This document shows positions 58,420-64,000 of a stretch of DNA of 64,000 nt, piece after piece (position 1 is the stretch's first letter; the number at the start of each line of letters is the position of its first letter). The DNA is from Pseudacidovorax sp. Its GTDB lineage: Bacteria; Pseudomonadota; Gammaproteobacteria; Burkholderiales; Burkholderiaceae_C. The notes under the pieces were generated by a model. That model ran no database searches and had not been told where the DNA came from. It saw only the letters and a list, made by a program, of their open reading frames with translations. The translations under genes and the position numbers were made by a program. The stretch lies in assembly GCF_017991995.1 (NCBI RefSeq), contig NZ_JAGOPN010000027.1, forward strand, positions 1 through 64,000, in the 5' to 3' direction.

Positions 58420-59238
58420 TCAGCGGCCGGTGAAGCGCGCCGGCCGCCTTTCGACGAAGGCGCGCACGCCCTCGGCGGCGTCCTCCGTCGTCTGCAGGCG
58501 TTGCTGCACCGGGCCGAAGTCGGCCACGGCCGCGGCCTGGCCCAGTTCGATGGCCTTGAGCACGTTCAGGCGCGTGGCGACCACCGCCTGCGGCGCCTGC
58601 GCGGCGATGCGGCGAGCGATGCCGACAGCGGCGTCCAGCACCTCGGCCGCCGGCACCACCTTCTGTACGAAATTGCAGCGGTAGGCCTCGGCCGCATCGA
58701 ACTCGTCGGCGGTGAGCAGGTGCAGCAGCGCATTGCCCACGCCTGCGCGCTCGGGCATGCGCAGCGTGGCGCCGCCGGTGGGCAGGATGCAGCGCTGCAC
58801 CTCCATCTGCGAGAAGCGGCAGTCGTCGGCCGCCACGGTGATGTCGGCGCCCAGCATCAGTTCGATGCCCACCGTGTAGCAGATGCCCTTGACGGCCGCG
58901 ACCATGGGCTTGGTGCGGCGGCGGTAGCCGGGCAGGCCGAAGTCGTGCGGCTCGACCAGGCCCATGGGCGCGAGCTTCTCGCCGCGGCGCAGGTGCTCCA
59001 CCACCTGCGGCAGGTCCAGCCCGGCGGTGAAGTGGTCGCCGAAGGCATGCAGCACGCCCACGCGCAGTTCGGGCTCGTCGTCGAGCCGGGTGTAGGCCTC
59101 GGCCAGCTCTCGGAACATGCGCGGCGTCCAGCCGTTGCGCTTGGCCGGACGGTTGATGCCGATGAGCAGGATGTGCGTGTCGACGACTTCGCAGCTGATG
59201 CAGCCTTCGGGCGGGGGGGCGGGGGTCTGGATGTCCAT
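58420..59238 (-). CDS. Enoyl-CoA hydratase/isomerase family protein
   Basis: A 272-residue crotonase-fold protein starting MDIQTPAPPPEGCISCEVVD. Oxyanion-hole loops HAFGDHFTAGLDLPQV and KGICYTVGIELMLGADITVAADDCRF are present; the third segment reads FSQMEVQRCILPTGGATLRMPERAG, with Glu at the hydratase position but an unusual Cys. Annotated members of this group are crotonases with unproven activity. It is a single gene, divergent from arfB. Confidence 0.85.
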   Translation of the reverse strand: MDIQTPAPPPEGCISCEVVDTHILLIGINRPAKRNGWTPRMFRELAEAYTRLDDEPELRVGVLHAFGDHFTAGLDLPQVVEHLRRGEKLAPMGLVEPHDFGLPGYRRRTKPMVAAVKGICYTVGIELMLGADITVAADDCRFSQMEVQRCILPTGGATLRMPERAGVGNALLHLLTADEFDAAEAYRCNFVQKVVPAAEVLDAAVGIARRIAAQAPQAVVATRLNVLKAIELGQAAAVADFGPVQQRLQTTEDAAEGVRAFVERRPARFTGR

Positions 59239-59410
59239 GGTGGGCGCGTTTCGGGGGGGTTGTCTGTCTCCAGCCGCGAAACATAGGGCATCGGCGCGCG
59301 CATCGGGGTCGCGCAGACGACGGCCGCTGCCACCACGCGCACCGCCCGTAGCCGCCGAGGTCCACGGCCGCCGCACGCCTGAATCGCTTCCCCTAGACTG
59401 GCCGCACGCC

Positions 59411-59824
59411 ATGCCTCTCACCATCGACCCCCGCGACATCGAGTTCACCGCCGTCCGCGCCCAGGGGCCGGGCGGGCAGAACGTCAACAAGGTGTCCAGT
59501 GCGGTCCACCTGCGTTTCGACATCCGCCGCTCTTCTCTGCCCGAGGCGGTCAAGGAGCGGCTGCTCCAACGTCAGGACCAGCGCATCAGCAAGGATGGGG
59601 TGATCGTCATCAAGGCCCAGTCCTCGCGCAGCCGGGACCAGAACAAGGCCGAGGCCCTGGGCCGGCTGGAAGAGATCGTCGCCGCCGCTGCCATCGAGCG
59701 CAGGTCGCGCCGGGCGACCAAGCCGACCTTCGCGTCCACCCAGCGCCGGCTCGCCTCGAAGGCCCTGCGCGCCACGATCAAGTCGGGCCGCGGCAAAGGC
59801 GCTTCGCGCCTCGATGCCTCCTGA
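59411..59824 (+). CDS. arfB: Peptidyl-tRNA hydrolase ArfB (ribosome rescue)
   Basis: A 137-residue release-factor-like rescue factor that frees ribosomes stalled on truncated mRNA. GGQ at residues 21-23 (AQGPGGQNVNKVSSAVHLRF) hydrolyses the peptidyl-tRNA. The C-terminal basic tail (RRSRRATKPTFASTQRRLASKALRATIKSGRGKG) enters the empty mRNA channel. No codon-recognition domain is present, as expected. ATG 59411 gives the standard MPLTIDPRDIEFTAVRA start; the reading frame is open upstream but not protein-like. Confidence 0.95.
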   Translation: MPLTIDPRDIEFTAVRAQGPGGQNVNKVSSAVHLRFDIRRSSLPEAVKERLLQRQDQRISKDGVIVIKAQSSRSRDQNKAEALGRLEEIVAAAAIERRSRRATKPTFASTQRRLASKALRATIKSGRGKGASRLDAS

Positions 59825-59886
59825 GCTCGGTTTCGTAGGCGCGCGCGAGAGGCTGGCAGACCGCGCCGCGCGCCGATCGCGCAGCC

Positions 59887-60735
59887 TCAGTAGCTATACA
59901 CCCCGCGCCCCGTCTTGCGCCCCAGCTGGCCGGCCGCGACCATCTCCCGCAGCAGCGGGCAGGGCCGGTACTTGGAGTCGCCGAATTCCTCCAGGTAGAC
60001 CTCCATCACCGCCAGGCACACGTCCAGGCCGATCATGTCGGCCAGGGCCAGCGGGCCGATGGGGTGGTTGCAGCCCAGCTTCATGCCGGCGTCGATGTCC
60101 TCGGGCGTGGCCAGACCCTCGGCGAGCACGAAGAAGGCCTCGTTGATCATCGGCACCAGGATGCGGTTGACCACGAAGCCGGGGGCGTTCTTCACGGTGA
60201 TGGGCTGCTTGCCCAGCTTGAGGGCCAGCGCCTTGACGGCGTCATGGGTGGCGTCGCTGGTCAGGTAGCCGCGGATCAGTTCCACCAGCGCCATCATCGG
60301 CACCGGGTTGAAGAAGTGCATGCCGATGAAGCGGTCGGCGCGCGAGGTGTCGGCGGCCAGCTGCGTGATCGAGATGGACGAGGTGTTGGACGCGACGATC
60401 ACCTCGGGCGCCAGCAGCGCATCGACCTGCTTGAGGATCTTGCGCTTGAGCTCGTGGTTCTCGGTGGCGGCCTCGATCACCAGTTGCGCGGCCTTCAGGT
60501 CGTCGTAATTGGTCGAGCCCTGGATCAGCTTGAGCGCGTCGGCCTTCTGCGCCTCGGTCAGCTTCTCCTTCTTGATCAGCCGGTCGAGGCTGCCCGCGAC
60601 GGTGGCCAGGCCCTTGTCCACGGCGGCCTGGCTGATGTCCACCATCACCACCTTGACGCCCGACACGGCACAGGCCTGCGCGATGCCGTTGCCCATGGTG
60701 CCGGCGCCGATGATGCCCACGGTCTGGATGTCCAT
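59887..60735 (-). CDS. 3-hydroxybutyryl-CoA dehydrogenase
   Basis: NAD(P)-dependent enzyme (282 residues) interconverting acetoacetyl-CoA and (S)-3-hydroxybutyryl-CoA. Rossmann start VGIIGAGTMGNGIAQACAVSG, VVMVDIS, catalytic His/Glu in IGMHFFNPVPMMALVEL, and C-domain signature KNAPGFVVNRILVPMINEAF, plus CNHPIGPLALADMIGLDVCLAVME. The gene stands alone, typical of the hbd/paaH-type enzyme in Comamonadaceae. Confidence 0.94.
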   Translation of the reverse strand: MDIQTVGIIGAGTMGNGIAQACAVSGVKVVMVDISQAAVDKGLATVAGSLDRLIKKEKLTEAQKADALKLIQGSTNYDDLKAAQLVIEAATENHELKRKILKQVDALLAPEVIVASNTSSISITQLAADTSRADRFIGMHFFNPVPMMALVELIRGYLTSDATHDAVKALALKLGKQPITVKNAPGFVVNRILVPMINEAFFVLAEGLATPEDIDAGMKLGCNHPIGPLALADMIGLDVCLAVMEVYLEEFGDSKYRPCPLLREMVAAGQLGRKTGRGVYSY

Positions 60736-60850
60736 TGATTCGCTCCTCGAAGATTGGAAATGAAGGGAAGGAAAAGAGGCGGAAGGATCAACGGGCAATG
60801 CTAACGGCCCATGGGCGGCCGGGCTGTTGCACAGGCGCAGGCCCACGCGC

Positions 60851-60874
60851 GGTGCGGCCCGGCAGGGCCGCACC
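60851..60874 (-). terminator. 10-bp hairpin after the beta-propeller lipoprotein gene
   Basis: Perfect stem GGTGCGGCCC (60851-60860) / GGGCCGCACC (60865-60874) with loop GGCA, beginning 8 bp past the stop of the gene that ends at 60883, and flanked by GCGC on both sides. No T-run. Confidence 0.55.
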
Positions 60875-60882
60875 ATGCGCGG

Positions 60883-62541
60883 TCATCGCGCCGGCCGGAT
60901 GCGGTAGATGCCGTTGTCGCGGTCGGCCGCGTAGTAGATGCTGCCGTCCTCGCCCACGGCCACGCCGGTGGGCACGTAGGGCGGTGGCATGCCCGGCCCG
61001 CCCGCCATGCCGATGGGCAGGTTCTCTGCGACGGTGCGCCGGTTGCCGCTCGCCATGTCGATCTCGATGAGGCGCCGCGCGGCCGTCTCGGCCACCACCA
61101 GGCTGCCCCAGGGCGTGAAGGCCAGGCCCTCGGGCATGGCCAGGCCCGAGGCCACCGTGACCGGCGCGGCGCCCGGCACCAGCCGCAGTACGCGGCCGGC
61201 CGCCTCGCTCACGTACAGCTGGCCGGCGCCATCGCGCGCCAGCTGCAGCGGACCCTGCAGCCCGCTGGCCAGTACCGTGCGCTGCGCGAAGTCGGGGCCG
61301 CTGGCACGCGTCACCGTGCCGGCTCCCAGTTCGGTGTAGACCACGCTGCCGTCGTCCAGGGGCAGGGCGTCGTAGGGTGCCTTGAGGCCGTGCAGGGTGT
61401 GCAGCGTGCGGCGGTCGGTGCGGTCCACGACCTGCACCGTGCCGGTGAACCACGAGGCCAGCGCGAAGCGGCTGGCCGAGACGCCCACCGCGAAGGGGTA
61501 CTCCAGCGCCGGGTCGCGCTGCATGCGGAAGACGTCGCGCACCTGGCCGCTGGCCGTGTCGACCTCGCGGAAGCCGAACACGTCGGCCACCCACAGCGTG
61601 CGGCCGTCGATGCGCAGGCCGGCCGGCACCGCCACCGGGCTGCCCGTGAGCCTGCGGCGTGTGCCGGTGGCCGGGTCCACGGCGTCGATGGCGTTGTTGG
61701 CCATGTTGGAGACGTAGACCGTGCCGTCCGGCGCGATGGCCAGGTTGTCCAGAGAAGGCTCGAGCCGCGCCACGACGGTCTTGCGTCCGTCCGCCAGCGC
61801 CACCTTCACCAGCTCGCCGGTGCGCGTGTCCACCACCCACAGGTTGCCCTTGCCGTCCAGGTTGGCCGCGGCCGGGATCTTGAAGCCGTCGGCGATGACG
61901 GTGAGCGCGCCGCTGGCCGGATCGATCTTCACCACCTGGCCCTTGAACCACAGCGGGCCGTAGAGCAGGCCGTCCGGCCCCACCTCGAAGCCGTTGAAGC
62001 CGCCCAGGTCCTTGCGGATCAGGCGCGGCGGGTTGCGGCCGCTGCGGTCGATCTCCCACAGCGCATCGCCCAGGAAGACCTGCGAGGCATAGAGCTTGCC
62101 GCTGCGGCGGTCGAAGTCCAGCGAGTTCAGGCCCGGCAGGTCCTTGGCAAGCACCTGCAGCGGCGCGCCGTCCTGCTCGCGGTAGCGCAGCATGCCCATC
62201 AGGTAGTTGGTCCAGGCCAGTTCGCCGCGGGGGCCAACGGCGATGTCGTCGGCCTGGCCTTCGGGCGCATCGATGAAGACGCGCGCCTGGCCGGTGCGGC
62301 GGTCGACCTCCCACATCGTGTTGCCGACCACCGAGCCGGCCAGCAGCCGCCCCTTGCCATCCACGGCCAGCCCATGCACGCCGGCAAAGGGCGAGGGCGC
62401 CACCAGGGCCTGCGGTGCGGACCAGGCCGCGGGCCGCGTGGGCCCCGAAGCGCAGCCCGCCAGCCCCAGGCCGATGCCCGCGCCGAGAAGGGTGGCGAAT
62501 GCGAGCGCGCGTGCGCCCCGCCGCATGCGGAAGAAGGTCAT
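60883..62541 (-). CDS. Beta-propeller (NHL/SMP-30-like) lipoprotein
   Basis: A 552-residue lipoprotein (LGLAGC, Cys30). The mature protein is a succession of strand motifs such as VHGLAVDGKGRLLAGSV, ADDIAVGPRGELAWTNYL, FNGFEVGPDGLLYGPLW, AAANLDGKGNLWVVDTRTGELVKV, LDNLAIAPDGTVYVSNM and GVAVGEDGSIYYAADRDNGIYRI, which give six or more blades like SMP-30/gluconolactonase or NHL propellers. Ligand or activity cannot be named. ATG 62541 is preceded by ACGGAGAC. Confidence 0.78.
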   Translation of the reverse strand: MTFFRMRRGARALAFATLLGAGIGLGLAGCASGPTRPAAWSAPQALVAPSPFAGVHGLAVDGKGRLLAGSVVGNTMWEVDRRTGQARVFIDAPEGQADDIAVGPRGELAWTNYLMGMLRYREQDGAPLQVLAKDLPGLNSLDFDRRSGKLYASQVFLGDALWEIDRSGRNPPRLIRKDLGGFNGFEVGPDGLLYGPLWFKGQVVKIDPASGALTVIADGFKIPAAANLDGKGNLWVVDTRTGELVKVALADGRKTVVARLEPSLDNLAIAPDGTVYVSNMANNAIDAVDPATGTRRRLTGSPVAVPAGLRIDGRTLWVADVFGFREVDTASGQVRDVFRMQRDPALEYPFAVGVSASRFALASWFTGTVQVVDRTDRRTLHTLHGLKAPYDALPLDDGSVVYTELGAGTVTRASGPDFAQRTVLASGLQGPLQLARDGAGQLYVSEAAGRVLRLVPGAAPVTVASGLAMPEGLAFTPWGSLVVAETAARRLIEIDMASGNRRTVAENLPIGMAGGPGMPPPYVPTGVAVGEDGSIYYAADRDNGIYRIRPAR

Positions 62542-62940
62542 GGTGCGTGTCTCCGTCTTGCTGTGTGAATCGGCGCGCAGTCTGTGCATGGGCCCGGGCT
62601 GCCCGCAGTCACGCGAGGGACAAGCGTCCGCTCCCCGGGTCAGTCCCGATGTCCGGGTGAGGCCGGCAGCCAGTTGCCGCAAGCGCCACGCGCGGGCCGC
62701 TGCCTACCCTCGCATCCACGACCGGGCCTTCAGAGCCCCGGCTTCAAACCTGTTGGAGACATGTCCATGCGCCCTAGGGTAAGTCCCTCGAGCCGCCCGC
62801 TTCCAAGCGCCCAGGCACGCCACTACGATGGCGCGCGCTTCCCGTCGAACGGGCTCCCGGGTGAGGCCGCGGCGGGAGCCGCTTCGCACCCTGGCCGAGG
62901 CGCCACGGGGCCGCACCTTCTACCAGGAGGAAACACGGGA
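62542..62940. promoter_or_regulatory. 399-bp divergent region before the AraC-type gene
   Basis: No convincing gene. A palindrome CCCTAGGG (62772-62779) runs into AGGGTAAGTCCCT (62776-62788), a dyad-like block that stands out in the GC-rich surroundings, and AGGAGGAAAC sits just before ATG 62941. The rest is ordinary GC-rich spacer for two divergent units. Confidence 0.4.
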
Positions 62941-63745
62941 ATGCACACCAGCAGGGCAGCGCGCGCCGCAGGCGAGCGCGTGATGTGGCTGACGGCGCAG
63001 CGCGTCTTCTACGCGGGGCTGCTGGGCGCGACGCGCTCGCGCAGCCTGGGTGGCCATGCGGTGTACGTGTCCCCCCGCGGCCTGCCGAATCGCGTGAGCA
63101 TCGATGGCGGCGCCTGGCAGTCGGGCGAGCTGCTGGTGGTGCCGCCGCACATGCCCCATCGCGTCGAAAGCCCTGAGCCCCAGGTCTTCAACGTGGTGGT
63201 CGAGGCCGAGTCGGTCGATGCCGATGCCCTTCCACCGCTGCTGCAGCGCAGCGGGGCGGTGCATGACGAGGCCATGCTCCGCCGCGTGCGGGTGGCCCAT
63301 GCCCAACTGCTGGCAGCCTGCCAGGGGGAAGCCGCCGCGCCTGCCGATTTCGACCAGCTCTTCTTCGGCCAGGCGCTCGTGCCGCGGCGGCTGGACGCGC
63401 GCATCGCCCAGGTGATCGCCCGAATCTGCGCCAATCCGGCCGAAGCCCTGGCCGCCGAGGCCTGCGCGGAGTCGGTCGGGCTGTCCTTCTCGCGCTTCCT
63501 GCACCTGTTCCGCGACCAGGTCGGCGTGCCCTTTCGCGTGTTCCGCGCCTGGAAGCGCGCGCAGCCTGCTGCGCTATGTGCACCAGGGCACGAGCCTCAC
63601 CGACATTGCGCTGGAAGCGGGCTATCCCGATTCCACCCACTTCAGCCATTCGATCCGGCAGGTCTACGGCCTCACGCCCAGCGACATCGTCGCGGGCTCG
63701 CGCCGCCTGGCCGTGATGGACGCGCACGGGCCGGCCGCGGCCTGA
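62941..63745 (+). pseudogene. AraC-family regulator, frameshifted between its two HTH motifs
   Basis: A regulator of about 267 residues split over two frames. From ATG 62941 (AGGAGG 8 bp before) the first frame gives an N-terminal sensor part (VMWLTAQRVFYAGLLGATRSRSLGGH) and the first HTH (LAAEACAESVGLSFSRFLHLFRDQVGVPFRVFRAWKR). At the GCGCGCGC run (63556-63562) it leaves frame. The second HTH (HQGTSLTDIALEAGYPDSTHFSHSIRQVYGLTP) continues one base later, in the +1 frame, ending at TGA 63743-63745. One extra base explains it. It could be a true inactivation or a sequencing error in the GC run. It precedes a LivH-type gene. Confidence 0.8.
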
Positions 63746-63793
63746 GCGCGCGCCGCCCCCGCCCCATCCCGCGACGAAGGACGCCGCGCGCAC

Positions 63794-64000
63794 ATGCAGG
63801 TCCTGCAACTCCTGCTCTCGGGCATCGCCCAGGGCTGCATCTATGGGCTGATCGCCCTGGGCTTCGTGCTCATCTACAAGGCCACCGAGACCGTCAGCTT
63901 TGCCCAGGGCGACCTGATGATGCTCGGCGCCTTCGCGGCCTTTGCGGCCATGACGCTGCTGGGCCTGCCCTTCTGGCTGGCCGCGGTGCTGGCCGTGGCG
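63794..64000 (+). CDS. LivH-type branched-chain amino-acid ABC transporter permease (5' part)
   Basis: The first 69 residues of an inner-membrane permease, cut by the right edge: MQVLQLLLSGIAQGCIYGLI ALGFVLIYKATETVSFAQGD with the LivH hallmark (IYGLIALGFVLIYKAT, then NFAQG-like SFAQGDLMMLGAF). It starts 48 bp after the AraC-type reading frame. In Comamonadaceae such genes are often part of aromatic or carboxylic acid importers rather than amino-acid systems; the missing neighbours would decide. Confidence 0.92.
   Translation, partial: MQVLQLLLSGIAQGCIYGLIALGFVLIYKATETVSFAQGDLMMLGAFAAFAAMTLLGLPFWLAAVLAVA

Noticed and set aside
62941-64000. Uninterrupted plus-frame reading from the AraC start to the window end
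   Set aside because: After residue 207 it loses AraC similarity and becomes Arg/Pro/Gly-rich while overlapping the real LivH start; the second HTH lies in the next frame.
1-64000. tRNA, rRNA, insertion sequences, integrase or phage genes
   Set aside because: I looked for GTTCGAATCC-type tRNA arms, transposase-like proteins and long terminal repeats and saw none.

Overview
The window is about 69% GC, densely packed with genes, and shows the habits of a Burkholderiales betaproteobacterium, most likely Comamonadaceae (Variovorax/Acidovorax/Xenophilus-like). Evidence: four orphan Bug-type (TctC) tricarboxylate receptors, many LysR-regulated CoA-ester degradation operons, a short class 1B SpeD, an OhrR/Ohr pair, SrkA, and a hairpin-rich intergenic repeat ending in a CCATGCCGCTTCGCGGC-like arm. 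This is inference from gene content; no rRNA or tRNA is present. I saw no prophage, insertion sequence or CRISPR array.

Layout. 1-5.7 kb: transketolase (cut by the left edge), the overlapping set speD - MurU-like nucleotidyltransferase - pepP, then a facing FAD oxidoreductase/RidA pair. 6-11 kb: a LysR regulator divergent from a Bug receptor-amidase pair, then a polysaccharide-deacetylase-type hydrolase and an NTF2-like protein. 11-13.4 kb: a BenE-type transporter overlapping gshB. 13.4-31.3 kb: a large catabolic island. It has a CaiB-type CoA-transferase with divergent LysR; a ten-gene minus-strand operon (26.4 to 15.8 kb: SDR, enoyl-CoA hydratase, CoA-transferase, thiolase, Bug, acyl-CoA synthetase, Bug, DUF35 protein, thiolase-like protein, acyl-CoA dehydrogenase); a divergent acyl-CoA dehydrogenase plus MmgE/PrpD; and a MaoC-type hydratase with its own LysR. 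Together these look like activation, oxidation, hydration and thiolytic or aldol cleavage of an unidentified acid. 31.3-36.5 kb: TonB siderophore receptor behind a Fur-like site, a class II amidotransferase, a VOC protein and a DHA2-type exporter. 36.7 kb: zinc-ribbon metallopeptidase.

38.1-46.5 kb is the most unusual part. Nine minus-strand genes form one apparent operon around a CsgG/HfaB-like outer-membrane lipoprotein. Three secreted proteins (122, 134 and 1052 residues) share a repeat of the form I-x-V-x-G-N-x-A ... G-G ... A-N-x-N-S-V. The 1052-residue protein has about 25 copies, arranged first as alternating long and short units and then as nine short units. Lipoprotein, OmpA-domain, Sel1-repeat and membrane zinc-ribbon proteins complete the set. 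I read it as a candidate surface fibre or adhesin system using curli-like (type VIII-like) export, without recognisable CsgE/CsgF/CsgA.

47-64 kb: a small lipoprotein, a CWC cysteine-rich protein, srkA, a DUF2855 protein, a second Bug/CaiB/acyl-CoA dehydrogenase operon with divergent LysR, an alpha/beta hydrolase-AraC pair, ohr-ohrR, an enoyl-CoA hydratase-like protein, arfB, 3-hydroxybutyryl-CoA dehydrogenase, a beta-propeller lipoprotein, a frameshifted AraC regulator, and the start of a LivH-type ABC permease cut by the right edge.
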